Positions 1 to 12,394 of a DNA stretch of 64,000 nucleotides are shown in pieces. The translations under genes and the position numbers were made by a program. Position 1 is the stretch's first letter. Each line of letters opens with the position of its first letter. The notes under the pieces are model-generated. The model was given only the letters and a program-made list of their open reading frames with translations, searched no databases and was not told where the DNA came from. Source of the DNA: Mercurialis annua (taxonomy: Eukaryota > Streptophyta > Magnoliopsida > Malpighiales > Euphorbiaceae). The DNA lies in the NCBI RefSeq assembly GCF_937616625.2, contig NC_065572.1, forward strand, positions 73,592,653 through 73,656,652, written 5' to 3'.

Positions 1-1150
1 GATTGCAAATTAGTTCTCCTCTAATTTAGGGATTATGGTTATGATTTATAATTTATAATTTATAATTTATAATTAAGGGACAACTCGCGTCATGAAACAG
101 AAAAATGAGATTCCTCATTTAGTGCCATGGTCATCTGCATACATGTATAATTTTCAATTAATTTCTTGGTCACACTAACCTCCAGATTTCCTGCTGCTGA
201 CTCCCCCAGCTAGGACCTACGACGTTTTTGAATACTAAGAAAGTGTATAAATTTTTCTTTGTCAAAGATTAAATCTTACACTAATGTTACTAAAAATTGT
301 AGAGATGAACATTTTTTAAAAAAGATTGACAAAAGCTGTAAATTCAGTCATTAAATATAAATTGAAATGAAACTTTCTCAAGTTCATTTAAATTTGAAGG
401 GGTGATGTTCACGATCTATACCATTCATAGTAAAATAAACGGTATAGATTAATTTGATTAAAATTATACCTTTTTGATCTAAAGTGTTCATTTTAAAATG
501 AACAGTTTTGATCTACACTTAAATATTTTTTTAAGATTTATATTTTTTAAGTTTATAGATTGTTGATTGCAAAATATTTTTATTATGGCTGAAATCTGAC
601 GTTTGTTAATTGTGGTTGAAGCACTGCGATTTTGGACATTGATGGAGGAGTTGTTACTCACAAGATAAAGCAAGAAAGTTTTTTTCTTAGTGATGACAAA
701 ATTGGTCGAGTGATAATTATTCTTATATACAATATTATTATGATACAGTGGCACATTTGGTGGTTAGACAAACTGAATAAGTCCTTTTATATGACAGTAT
801 TTGCGATATCATCATGTTTTTAAACTGACTCATTTAGTTTGTTGAGAAATTACTTATTCTTGTAATTATAATTATTCTATTAATAAAATATTAACATTTC
901 ATAGAAAAGGTTAAATTTTGAATAACGATTGATGTTCAAAAAAGAGAGTGGATCACCTCAAATGTAGAATTCCCTCTATTTTTCTTAAGTCCACTTAAAT
1001 GTTTGACACCTAAATAAAATGGTAAAAATATGGGGAATTAAATATCATTTTGCTTAGATGTTAAAAATTTAAGCGGACTTGAGGAAAATGGAGAGAATTT
1101 GATATTGAAGGGAGCCATTTTTAAAAAACATTCCATTCAAAGTCGGAATA
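1..1150. other. AT-rich intergenic DNA, no gene seen
   Basis: Short tandem copies of an ATTTATAATTT-like unit lie at about 49-73. The open frames here are short, low in complexity and resemble no protein family I recognise. Confidence 0.6.
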
Positions 1151-1154
1151 TACA

Positions 1155-1700
1155 TGTCACGACCCAAATTCTTAGATCGAGACCGACGCTAGGGAACGGA
1201 AGTAGTAGCTCCGGAATCCGTAACAAGTCTATAACTATGAAGAACTTTTGCCAAATCCATAAATAGACAAAACACTATTCATAAAAACCATATTTTCAAA
1301 AACTTTATTCGATTAAAATAAACATCAGGGTATACAAATTATATAAAGCGTTGAGTACAAACTAACTCTACTACTATCGACTATTGCAGCTCTAGAAAGG
1401 AACTAAATCTTCCCACGCAGCATAAACTGAGACTTTCAGAAAAAGAATGGAAGCTCGATCACTTCAAATAAACTTAAACCTGAAAAGAAACACTGTGATG
1501 GGGTCAGTATTTTTGGAAATACTGAGTAAGTTCGCATTTACAAAATAGTATTATGATTATAAATCACATAGACAGAAAAATATACATCGAATAACCCAAG
1601 TATCCAATTAACAAACCATATATCAAATAAATTAACCAAATATATATTAATTAATATATTTGTTTAGTGGTAAACAAAATTCTCACAACACTCTTATATG
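1155..1700. repeat. Possible LTR-type retroelement remnant (TGTCACGACCC start)
   Basis: The stretch opens at 1155 with TGTCACGACCCAAATTC, followed by a GACCGACGCTAGGG segment. This kind of start recalls plant LTR sequences I know from memory. No partner LTR, primer-binding site or target duplication was found, so this is a weak call based on the motif alone. Confidence 0.3.
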
Positions 1701-1837
1701 CCAGAAAAGGTGAAAATTAACGATCAAAATAAAGTTTAGGAGCATTCGTGCGCCATACCAACACAAATGTAGCATAAAATTAGCTATTTATAGTTCCAAC
1801 AATCTCATTGGTTGGAGCCCTCTCACCCGACTGTTTT

Positions 1838-2290
1838 GAAAATCAACTCGGGGCTTTTCAGCCTCCGAAGAATATTGCAGCTTCTAGCGGAGTTGTAAGA
1901 AATAATAATGGAGATTGGAGCTTTGGCTATAGTAGGTTCATTGGTTACTGCTCCATATTTCAAACTGAATAATGGGGAGTATACAATGGTCCGGAAATTG
2001 CTCGAAATAGAGGTTCAGAGATATAATTCTCGAAATAAATAGCAAATTTGCAGTTGAGATTATACTTAAGGATGATAGCCCGATCAATGCCAATACGAGT
2101 TTGGTGAAGGATATCAAAAGTCTTCTGAAACAGAATTGACATGTTATTATTCAACATATTTACAGAGAAGGAAATCGTTGCGCTGACAGAATGACCAATC
2201 ATGACCTTTATCAGGAATTAGATCTCAATGTCTTCTTCACTATGCATGTTAGCATTTCTATATGATGATAATGCGGGAGTTTCGCTACCC
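1838..2290 (+). pseudogene. Decayed RNase H domain (RVT_3 type), LINE-derived
   Basis: Translation of the plus strand from about 1838 gives pieces typical of plant RVT_3 RNase H domains: a 'GVVRNNNGDWSFGYSRFIG' segment, then 'CSIFQTE', then a stop where the family usually has L-W-G, then 'IARNRGSEI'. Several stops and frame changes follow. Domains of this kind sit at the 3' end of plant non-LTR retrotransposons or stand alone after their decay. No reverse transcriptase remains nearby. This is a dead fragment. Confidence 0.6.
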
Positions 2291-2741
2291 CGTATGTGTA
2301 GATCTCTTTAGTTTCTCTCTGACTATGGCCAGTCTCCTTTGTATAAAAAATATTAAATAATAAGATAGCGATTTATATTAATCTACTATTGATAAAAAAA
2401 TCATCTATCTAATGTTATGAATCATATGTTGTTATTAGAGAAAATTTATCATTATAAGTTTTTAAACTATTTATTTATTCATCGTAAAAATAACTTATTA
2501 TATTGGGCTGTATTGTATTTACTATTTTTTTTAATTTTTTGGATATAATTATCTAGACGCGTAAAGTTAACGAAATAAATTTTTTAACTTAGTTTTTGAA
2601 ATATTTATATCGATTTGATCGTAACTATATTATGGATGAGTAAAATAATTTATACAAAAGGTAAGTTAAAAATGAAACGAAATATAATTTGTTTACTTAA
2701 TTGATCTTGACTATATATATAATATGGAGATTACGGTCTAT

Positions 2742-2830
2742 AAATTTGAACCGATGCGCTGTTGGTCAAAATAAGATGTGCGTCGGTAGAATTTTGCGAG
2801 GTCGTAGGTTTAATGTTTTTCATAAACACA
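2742..2830 (+). repeat. Possible tRNA-derived SINE relic
   Basis: A stretch containing GAGGTCGTAGGTTTAATG resembles a degraded RNA polymerase III B box, with an A-box-like GCGCTGTTGGTCAAAATAAG upstream. It is similar to the clearer relics at 9.6 and 36.3 kb. Weak. Confidence 0.25.
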
Positions 2831-2902
2831 ATTTTTTTCGTTCCAATAATAAAAATAAATAAATTATTGTCACGATAAAAATTTAAAAATCCTTCAATCA
2901 AG

Positions 2903-3222
2903 GTTCATGTTACCCCTTCAACTTAGAATAAAAGATCAAATAAGGTCAAGTTTGCGATTTTGAACAAAAACACCATTAAAATAGGTGTTTTGAGCAAAAA
3001 TACTTTTAAATTAGTCATTTTGCTTCATTTTACCTCTTCAACTCCAAATAGTCCAATAGTTTGTTGCCACTTTAATACCGTCGCTCCAATTCTTTTTTAC
3101 CACCTTAATTAAGGGGGTAAAATGAGACAAATTAATTGATTTGTGATTATTTTTATCTAAAATTATGAAGTTATATTTAAGTTAATTAATATATTATGTT
3201 AAATTGAGTGGGTAAAATGAAC
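2903..3222. repeat. Candidate MITE with GTTCATTTTACC-like inverted ends
   Basis: The left end GTTCATGTTACCCCTTCAAC and the reverse complement of the right end GTTCATTTTACCCACTCAAT match imperfectly over about 20 bases. The ends resemble those of the better-supported MITE at 13.8 kb (TTCATTTCGC-CTCTTCAAC). No target duplication was found, so the limits are approximate. Confidence 0.35.
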
Positions 3223-5369
3223 TCATGTTGAAAACCCTTGGACTGATTGTCTTATCAAATGACAGGTATGAGATTCATTAAAAATGCAAAAGTTTTTTCT
3301 CATTACTGGTTGGACCCTCTAGCACATGTACCACATGCATAGTTTATATATTTTGAAGATTTTGTATTAATTTCCATAACTTTGTATATAATTCATCACC
3401 ACAATCCTAGGAAAATTTAACTTATTTTCCCGTTTTTTAGTCACAAAATTATAATTATGCATTTCCAACGACCAGATTTTCAGGCATCCCTTTATTATTA
3501 ATCTATTACAAGACCGACACCTATCATGATCACATCATATTTTCTTTTTTCCTTGAAAAACTTTAAAGTTGATTTTTTTGTACTAATTTACTGCAAGAAA
3601 AATGTGGATAAGGTTACTTCTAATGTCACTTGTCTTCATCTGCCTTCCAATACTCAAAACAGCAAACAAATCACTTGGCCTGTCGGATCTTTTTTTAGCA
3701 TTAAATTTACTGCAATTGTGAATTTACTAGTTTTCAACGACTCTCTTTCAATTAATCAAACAATCATATTAGTTATCTCTCCCATATGCCATATGAATTA
3801 TGTTCTTCTTTAATTATGAAATTTTTGTAACATATATTCCAAATTGTGGATCATTTGATAATGTTCGCAATTAGCGGATCAACCAACAAAATCGACTACT
3901 AGATATCTCAAATGTAAATCATTGGACTGTAGTTATTTAGTCTAATACCGTGATTGGGTTTGAAATTTTTAATAATTGATCTTATTATCAATGAGATTCT
4001 ATCTTTCCGCAAAAAAATCATTTTCAAATGTGGAAAAACATTTGGGAAAAAAATTAATCTTAATCTTTTAAAGTCGCGATAGTTACACCAATTGTACATG
4101 TATGGACTTTTTAAGTGTTATATTTGAGTATCCACTTTCTTTCTTTTTTTGAATATTTTTACTAATTTTCCGATATCAAACTATCAATTAGACCAAAGAT
4201 AATTTTCAAATTTGCAGATATAATTTGATATTTTAAACCATATATAAGGGTATCATTGTGCACACAATGCGTCATTTATTAACTAGTAGACTGAAAATTT
4301 AAGTAGAATGAAAGTTATTTTTGTATTTACAATAACTGAAAAATAGCTAAAAATATTTATTTAATACATTTTAACATTAATATAAAAAAGTTCACACAGA
4401 AAAATAGAAGATAAATTAGCTTTCCCTTCATTAGATCTAATTAAGAATTGATGATCTACTAAATTAGGTTTTAATTGAAAGAGACACTTGTGCATATCAA
4501 CAGAAAGATAAATTAACTTTTTAATCTTCTTCCAAGAACAAATCATGTGGAAAAGCCAAAAGAAATACAATGCAAAATTGGATGATAATGATACAGATTT
4601 TTGTCTAAAATGGTTTGGTATGGTGAGAACATGGACAAAAATGTGATTGTCCTCACTTTGATTTACTTCCAAAATCTCAATGTCCCACTCCTATAATCTT
4701 CAACTTAACTGGACCAGTTCTAATAGTGTCAAGATAAGGATGGGCAAATGAAGGATGTAGATCATTTGATTTTTTTTGTATCAAATAATTAATTTACTTA
4801 GATTGTTAGGTAAATTTGAATTATAATTTTATAGTTATTTTTAATATATTAATTTTTGATGTTTGATTAAGTTTGAAACGTAAATAAACGCGTATTTATC
4901 TTATACATTTAATTTATCAAATACATTTGGCCTTAAATTTTCAGAAACTTTGATATTAAATTAAATAATCAATTCATCAAATCTAAAAACTAAACAGTTA
5001 GCCAATATTTTTTTATAATTTTGAATACAATGCCCTGCTGCTATTTGTTTAAGTAATGGACAAGATTATTTTAAAACTAGTGTGCAATTTAATTATATAA
5101 TTACATTATGATGAGCCCAACTTGGGAGACAAAGATTTAGTTATGACATCTCATGGACACTAATACAATTGACAGAACTTTGTCCTAATCTTGGGTATGG
5201 ATCTACAACTTGAAGAGGGTGTTGATAGTTAGTCAGATTTATGTAATTTTCAACTAATTAATTTGCAGGCAGTCATCCAAATCTGCATAATAGTACAGTT
5301 AACTGTTTTTATAGTAATACTACTAAATAAAGCTCAAACACATCTATTCCTAAGTAGCAAATATATGCT
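3223..5369. other. Intergenic DNA, nothing recognised
   Basis: AT-rich sequence. Open frames of up to about 100 codons on both strands have biased, low-complexity composition and no recognisable motif. No RNA gene was seen. Confidence 0.5.
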
Positions 5370-5853
5370 TAGGGGTGTAACCGAGTCGAGCTGAGTCGAG
5401 TACTGAGAAGATTGAGATTGACTCGTTTAATTTCGAGTCGAGTTTCGAGTTAATTTATCGAGTATTTATCGAGTTTATCGAAAACTCGCGAGCTTAACGA
5501 GTTTAATCGAGTCTTATTATTATTTAATAAATTTCAATAAAAAATAAAAATTTAATAAAAATTTAAATACTATATTTATTTTTATATATAAATAAATTTA
5601 TATTACCTATTTTATGCATATTTCTTAATGAAAGATATATGAATTAGATATTTAAGGTTCAAAATTAAATAATATCATATCAAATTAGCATAGAAATATA
5701 TAAACGAGCTTACTCGCGAGCTTTCGAGTCGAGTATCACTAAGATTGAGATTGACTCGTTTATTAAACGAGCCTTAAAAATTCGAGTTCGAGTCAGCTTT
5801 ATCGAGTCGGGTTTCGCGTAGCTCGCGAGCGAGATTGACTCAGTTACACCCCT
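5370..5853. mobile_element. MITE with TAGGGGTGTAAC/GTTACACCCCT ends
   Basis: The left end reads TAGGGGTGTAACCGAGTC and the right end reads GACTCAGTTACACCCCT, forming terminal inverted repeats of about 17 bases. The inverted similarity extends inward through GAGTCGAG-rich sequence. ATGCT lies immediately outside both ends (5365-5369 and 5854-5858) as a candidate target duplication. The interior is AT-rich and non-coding. The TAGGGGTGT end recalls hAT-type MITEs, although those usually have 8-bp duplications. A decayed partial copy lies at about 47.47 kb. Confidence 0.7.
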
Positions 5854-6456
5854 ATGCTATACCAGGAAGTTGAAAAATAAATGAATGTATGCAAAATTAA
5901 ATCATCATTGCTTAATTCTATAATTTATTTTTGTTACACTTAACCATCCAAAAACTTTCAATTTTTTTGACTTTTTGTTTATAATTTTAATTTTAATTTC
6001 CATTTTTTTTAATTTTAACTAATTTTTCAACTACAGTCATTTGTTCAAATTAGAGTGGAGAAAAATTCGAATATATTTGTTTCAATTTTCCATTTTAACA
6101 AAAAAAATCCAAACATGAATGACATGTTTGAACCTTTTCCATTCTAATTTAAATAAATTGTTAGAATTAAAATTAAAATTAAAAATAGGCTAAAAATTTG
6201 GACCATAAATTAAAAAAGAAAAAAGGTCATTTTTTTATGATTGAACTTTTTTGTTACAACATCTCTTAGAATTATAAATAGACAAAATAAATTTATTTAT
6301 CTACAATTATAACTCGTTTTTTAGATATGTCACAATCTTTATATCTATTACCAGGTAGATCCATTTTTTTTAATTAGATATACCAACGAGGCAACGACTC
6401 CTTTAAAAGCAGATCTGTCATAATATTATACGTTCATGTATACACATTATAGTATA
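5854..6456. other. AT-rich intergenic DNA
   Basis: Runs of A/T with no coding frame or RNA gene that I can support. It ends at the 3' terminus of the Helitron. Confidence 0.5.
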
Positions 6457-7012
6457 CTAGTTTCGCATTACGTGCTATGCACGTGGCTCGTAACGTAACT
6501 CGTCAATGAACATATTAGTAAATTTGTTATAATTATATCAATTTTTATTTATAATTAATATTAAATTAGTTAAGAATTTTTATAAAAGTAAATATAATAT
6601 ATTCGATTATTAATTTTTTTTTCATACTGAATTTATTCTTCTTTTGGTTTTATAATAACCATAATTAAATAATTAACTTAATTTTATTAATAATATCTTT
6701 AAAAATAATAAGATAGAAATTTAAATAATATTATATTGACCAAATATAGTATTTTAATTTTGTAGTTCAATCAAACTAAAAGATAGGCATTCCTACTAAT
6801 TTGGAGACAATATAGTTATTTTTTCCATACTAAAAATTAAATTGGAGGTAATTTAGCTATCTATTCTAATTTACACTTTAATTATAATAGTGATTAATTA
6901 AATAATTAATTAGTTAATGATAATAAAACTTTTATTTAGTAGTAAATTAAAAAGGATTATTCAGTAAATTTGTCTGTCCCCCCTCTATCCGTGCTTTTAT
7001 ATATAGTATAGA
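6457..7012 (-). mobile_element. Short non-autonomous Helitron (556 bp)
   Basis: On the minus strand the element starts TCTATACTATATATAAAAG (from 7012) and ends with a hairpin, ACGTGC-ATA-GCACGT, followed by AATGCGAAA and CTAG at 6457. These are the classic Helitron marks: a 5' TC, a short GC-rich 3' hairpin about 10 bases from the end, and a CTRR terminus. The flanking bases are A on the 5' side and T on the 3' side, as expected for insertion between A and T. There is no Rep/helicase ORF, so it depends on an autonomous copy. Confidence 0.75.
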
Positions 7013-7710
7013 TATAGATATAGATTACATTATGCAACATCAATAATAAATTAAACCTAGAATATTTGACAACTGATGAAAAAGTCTGATTAGACTCGCA
7101 AAGTTTATAATTTAGACTCGATTAGTTTGTTTGTTTTAAACAAATACGTTGTATGAAATAATTTCAATAATAGTAACAAGCTAAAATTCTCCTACTTATC
7201 TTTGATGGGCATAAAAACGCCACGTACGTAGTGCTGGTCACAGCTAGCAGAGAGCTTATCCGTTCCCCATCTGCTGATGATCATAGGCTCAATTATTAAG
7301 GTGCAGCTCCTCCAATTTTGCACCATATCCTTAATTGTTTACAAAAGCTACTGGGAAATTCATCTCTTTAAATATAGAAAATGTGGTCCATATTCCTGAA
7401 ATATATGTTTAAACTGCGGTTAGTATGGTTTAAACCCTGTAGTGGCTTATAGGAGATTTTAATGTTCAGTTTAGTGTCTCAATTACAAATCTTGCTAGCT
7501 CAACAATTTTAATTAGGTACACATACATTTCATCATCATGTGCTAACAAATAATGTTCATGAACATGCGTATTAATATTTTAATATATGCATAGCCTCAA
7601 AACAATAAAAATCAGATTTTTTCCATCAAGATTGTGAAAATAATACAGCAAGGAAAATTCGAGGAACCATAAACTTAAGGGCAAAACAGTCACTGAAACA
7701 TTTCAACGGC

Positions 7711-7720
7711 TATATATATA
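7711..7720 (+). promoter_or_regulatory. TATA box of the DRT100-like gene
   Basis: TATATATATA lies about 140 bases upstream of the ATG at 7863. This leaves a leader of roughly 110 bases if transcription starts about 30 bases downstream. The assignment rests on position and composition only. Confidence 0.5.
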
Positions 7721-7862
7721 ACACAAGGACGATGTCAGGTCCTGCACATGCTTCTTCACTTCCCATTTCCAACGTAGACCCATCGAAACCGAACTCACAC
7801 TCAAAACTGAGTTCTGATCACTTTCCAACTCGCTTCTTAACTCAATAAACTCAGCCAAAACC

Positions 7863-8972
7863 ATGGCCATGGCCACCTTCTTATACATTACCCTCATTAC
7901 AGTACTATTAGCCGCTTGTTCTACAGTAGTCACAAGCTGTCCACCGTCCGACAGAGCCGCTCTACTCGCTTTCAAGGCAGATCTCCACGACCAATACTTA
8001 GGAATCTTCAAATCCTGGACAGGACTTGACTGCTGTAACAAATGGTACGGCGTCAGTTGCGACCCAGAAATCCACCGTGTAGCAGACATAAACCTACGAG
8101 GAGAATCCGAAGAGCCCATGTTCGGGAAACGTCCCCGGTCCGGTTACATGTCCGGTACAATCTCACCTGCTATATGTAAACTCGAGCGTCTCTCCAGTCT
8201 TACAATCGCTGACTGGAAAGGCATCACCGGTGAGATCCCACGTTGTATAACTTCCCTTCCGTTTTTACGTATTCTTGACTTAATCGGAAACAAGCTGTCC
8301 GGCGATCTTCCCGCCGATATCGGACGGTTACACAGGCTGACTGTGTTGAACGTTGCTGACAATCAATTATCCGGCGAAATCCCACGTTCTTTAACGAATC
8401 TTTCAAGCTTAATGCATCTTGATTTACGTAACAACAGAATCTCCGGTCCACTTCCGACGGATTTCCACCGTCTCACAATGCTGAGCCGTGCATTGTTCAG
8501 CAGCAACTCCATCAGCGGATTAATTCCCAGTTCCATTTCAAGAATCTACCGTCTCGCCGATCTTGATCTCTCTCAGAATCAATTATCAGGACCGATTCCA
8601 GCTTCTTTGGGTAACATGGCAGTTCTTGCAACGCTAAATCTTGATGCTAACAGGTTATCAGGAATAATACCAGCAAGTTTGTTCAATTCAGGTATCAGCA
8701 ATTTGAATCTGAGCAAGAATTCATTTTCAGGATATTTACCAAACGTTTTCAGTTCAAGATCTTATTTTACGGTTCTTGATTTATCGTACAACAATTTCCG
8801 GGGTCCGATTCCGAAATCTTTGTCATCTGCGTCGTATATCGGACACTTGGATCTGAGTCATAATCACCTCTGCGGGAGGATTCCGGTGGGTAATCCGTTT
8901 GATCATCTTGAAGCGTCGTCGTTTATTTTTAATGACTGCCTTTGTGGGAAGCCGTTAACTAGAACTTGCTAG
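7863..8972 (+). CDS. DRT100-like secreted leucine-rich repeat protein
   Basis: The predicted product is a 369-residue extracellular LRR protein. Residues 1 to about 25 are a hydrophobic signal peptide. Residues 26-70 form an LRRNT_2 cap (C-PPSDRAALLAFK, then W-x-G-L-D-C-C-x-x-W-Y-G-V-S-C-D). About ten plant-type repeats follow with the L-x-G-x-I-P consensus, and the chain closes with a cysteine pair (CLCGKPLTRTC). There is no transmembrane segment or kinase, so it is a free LRR protein rather than a receptor kinase. Length, order and the 'DWKGITGEIP-CITSL' block match the Arabidopsis DRT100 family closely. DRT100 was named for DNA-damage tolerance in a bacterial complementation screen; the real role of these secreted proteins is unclear. 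Single exon; the chosen ATG gives a clean signal peptide. It looks intact. Confidence 0.93.
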   Translation: MAMATFLYITLITVLLAACSTVVTSCPPSDRAALLAFKADLHDQYLGIFKSWTGLDCCNKWYGVSCDPEIHRVADINLRGESEEPMFGKRPRSGYMSGTISPAICKLERLSSLTIADWKGITGEIPRCITSLPFLRILDLIGNKLSGDLPADIGRLHRLTVLNVADNQLSGEIPRSLTNLSSLMHLDLRNNRISGPLPTDFHRLTMLSRALFSSNSISGLIPSSISRIYRLADLDLSQNQLSGPIPASLGNMAVLATLNLDANRLSGIIPASLFNSGISNLNLSKNSFSGYLPNVFSSRSYFTVLDLSYNNFRGPIPKSLSSASYIGHLDLSHNHLCGRIPVGNPFDHLEASSFIFNDCLCGKPLTRTC

Positions 8973-9610
8973 AGGATGCATCGGTAGAAATATACCGGAA
9001 TAATGTGTTTGTACTTTGTAGTAAAATATGTAATATGTAACGGTAAAGTGTGTTTTTATTTTTAGAATATGATTACACTTGTGTATTTTGAGTTATTAAA
9101 TTAAAGATTTCATGCAAAAAATTTGCATGATTTGGAAATGCAGTGATGCGTTATCTATTAGAAAATTATTGACATTAATCGGTGTTGTATGCCAATCTGG
9201 TCAAATAAAATTTCATGGATTATTATTTTATATACCTGTAACTGCTCCATTTATTATACATATCCCACAAATTTATGAAGTTATATACTCTTAGTTTCGT
9301 AAAAAAAAAAAGTCATTTTTAATGTTTTATAAAAATAAAATAAAACTGTCACATTTAATGTTAGTAAAAGTAAATTATCAAAATACCTTATCATTTCATT
9401 ATATAAATATTAAATACAGTAATTTTTTAATAATTAACTTTAAAAAAAGTAAAAATATATCATAAAAATATTCTGTCGTTTAGTAAAAAAAGCACAGTTT
9501 TTATTTTATTTTTATGGAGCGAAGGAAGTATTTATTTCACACTTAAAAATATACTTTATAATTATTTACTATATAATATATAATATTTATTTAGTTTTTA
9601 TATATAATTA
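8973..9610. other. 3' flank of the LRR gene, AT-rich
   Basis: The 3' untranslated region presumably lies in the first 100-150 bases. Further on, a sequence at about 9516-9532 (ATGGAGCGAAGGAAGTA) looks like one end of a Stowaway-type MITE (reverse complement of a CTCC-TCC-like end). The matching left end was not found. Confidence 0.4.
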
Positions 9611-9700
9611 GAGAGGACGAGCGGTTGTGAGCGAAATTAAACTCACGATCTAATTAACAGTTTTCCGCTAGCTTACACCATTTGATCTATAACTCATTAG
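9611..9700 (-). repeat. tRNA-derived SINE relic
   Basis: Read on the minus strand, TGGTGTAAGCTAGCGG (A-box-like) is followed by GATCGTGAGTTTAATTTC (B-box-like) at pol III spacing. There is no tRNA cloverleaf. Best read as the head of a SINE. It shares its layout with the relic at 36.3 kb. Confidence 0.45.
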
Positions 9701-12394
9701 TATTTATTTAAAATTTCAATTAGTCAATTCAAATTTATGGATTTTATATGAACTTATGGCATAAAATAGGAATAAAAATAAAATATATGTATTTTAAAGT
9801 TTAAAAATTATGTTACATTATGAAACAAATATAGAATTAATAATATATACATTAATAAGGCAGCGTTAGTTTGTTGGAATATGCGTCCACAATGAATCCA
9901 TGTTTTTATAAGTATGGTGGGAAAGGCTCGTAGGAATAAATGAATTCAAATTATAATAACAATTAATTAAGAAAATGATTAGACTCAAAAAAAATATATA
10001 AAATAATAAGAGAATGTTTATATGCAGGGTTGAGTTGCGAACATAAAATTAAGGAGTAGCTTTTTGTACTTTTCTTTAATTTCTTCAAATACATTATCAC
10101 AAATCATATGAATACAAAATTTTACTCTTCAAATTAAATGAAGGTGTTCTTTACTTAATTATGTTATAAATCTAGCTATACTTTAATTAAAAACAAAAGG
10201 TTTCATTAAATATACTCTTAATGTAGTATAATGAACTAAAATAAACATAGTACAACTTATATAGGAAAAAATTATCTAATTTAATAATTTCGTATCAACT
10301 TTTTAGGTGTACTATTTAATTTATTATAGTTCTATTTTATGGATATGGATGTATGAAACGGGAGAAAGTAATTAAGGCGGGGAATTGGGAAATAATGGTG
10401 CATTAATGTACAGTAAATATGAGTAAGTAGACAGTACACGTGAAGCATCAGTTGAGATAGGGACTGGACATTTGGTATGCATTAAATTAAGAATATGGGC
10501 CAACCCGACAACGGTGCCTAACCATCATTTTTACACCGGTGATGCCATTGCCGACGGTGCCTACATTCAAGTGAAATGGCCTTGTAAAATCACCAACTCA
10601 TTAATCAAAGTATGACCCATTAACCTTTAGATTATAAATAGAGGTACAAACGAGCCGAGCCGAGCCAACCTAATTATTTAAAACTGAGTTAATTGTGTTA
10701 TTTAAATTTGAATTTGAATTCGAGTTTGATTGAGTTTATATTTTTATGTTTGTGTTTGAATTTAAACAATATTCAACCCATCCGAGTTCAATGCTAGTAA
10801 ATTCGGATAATTGTTAAAAAAGTTACTATATGTTATGCATTTCTTAAAAATTGTATTATAAAATGTTGAATTCATATGAAGGATATATATACATAAAATT
10901 AGATATATGAAAGAAAATAAGTTATTAGTTTATACAAGTAAAAAAAATGTTTAGATTCATGAACATTACGATCTCTTCATTTGATATTTAAATTTAGCTC
11001 AATAATAGGTTCAAAATTAAATTCGAGCTCAATTTGAATTGCGTAAATTGATGGCTATTTATTTTCTTTCGAGTTCATTTTCACGAAAAATTGCAAGTAA
11101 TCCAATTGGTTTACATCCCCGATTATAAGTGGGTGTGAAAGGAGATAAGTTATAAGTTGAACCTGTTTTTTCTTGGCAGGAAAAAGCAACAAAATTCTCA
11201 ACGAAGATAGAAGAAGTTGATTGCAAGGTGAAGATAAAAGGGTTTTGTGATTCCTTTCTTGGAATGGTGGAAGAAGAATTTCCTTTAAAAATGGGTGCAA
11301 TTAAAGATATGCGTAGGTCCGTTCATCGGTAACCGACTAATAAAATTTATTCAATTTTTAAATTGAATCGAACCGGACTATAAATTTAGATTTACAAAAG
11401 TGAATCGGAATAGAATTCATGTGTATATTAGCATTTTTATATGTTGTATGAAATGTATTAACTTATATGTCAATTATAATTAGAGAAAAAAATAAAGAAA
11501 AAAATATAATTGCATATATTCATATTAATTTTATCAGTTTTTGAAATGTCCAAACTGAACAAAAAACCAAGTATCAAACTTTTAAATAATTACAAATCAA
11601 ACCAAATCGTATTCATTAAATAATTATAACTTTAGTTTTGATTCGTTTTGATTTTACTGTTCGGTTGCACACCCCAATATATCATAGATACCTATAAAAC
11701 TATCCTAAAAATCACTTAATTTACAAAAATACATACTTAGTCAAAAAAATTCCATTTTACCTAAAAATTAAAAACAATTACATAATTTACGTACTTTTTT
11801 TACTATAAAAAATACATTTTTGATATATTTGATACATATTTGAAACATTGTATGTACATCTCTGATATTGTACGTAAAAAGTGAAACCCTGTTTTATTTT
11901 TGTAAATCTTCAAGATATTAAATGTAAATTTTTTGAAAAATATGTAATTTTTATAATTTTTTTTATGGATTGTTTTTAATTTTCCCAATATATCATGTGT
12001 TTGAAAGACTTTGAAAGAATCATGAAGTATCTTAACTAGATTCCTTCAGTCCAATAGGCCCAAACATGGTCCAAACTAAAGAAAACTCTCAACCCTTTAG
12101 CCCATGCTTCCTTTCAGTGATTTTTCAGAAAGCTACATCTCAATTAAATAATTTTTTATCTACTGCAAACAAAGATAAATCACTGTTTACTAAAAGAACA
12201 AATCATTATTTAATTATTTATCTCCATTATGCAGACTAATTTGAAATTCTAACCACCTTTCTTATTTTAAAATATCCACTTGAAATTAAGAAATGCATTA
12301 TACTCCATAACCTGAAATGACCTGAACCTAGCATTGACTTTAAAGAAGCCAACAGTTAGCTTGAACATCTCTTATTTAGTTAATTGGTTCTTCA
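9701..12394. other. Intergenic DNA with repeat-like stretches
   Basis: At 10640-11060 there is GAGCCGAGCC / AATTCGAG-rich DNA similar in flavour to the 5.4-kb MITE. At about 11320-11680 lies an ACCGAAC-type stretch ending in GGTTGCACACCCC, which resembles an hAT-like MITE end. Short frames are low-complexity. No gene is supported. The proximal promoter of the DUF247 gene lies in the last few hundred bases. Confidence 0.45.

Noticed and set aside
3526..3813. 95-codon plus-strand frame
   Set aside because: No recognisable motif, biased composition and no conserved partner; consistent with chance in AT-rich DNA.
4361..4672. 103-codon minus-strand frame
   Set aside because: Low-complexity residues and no domain; no promoter or splice context.
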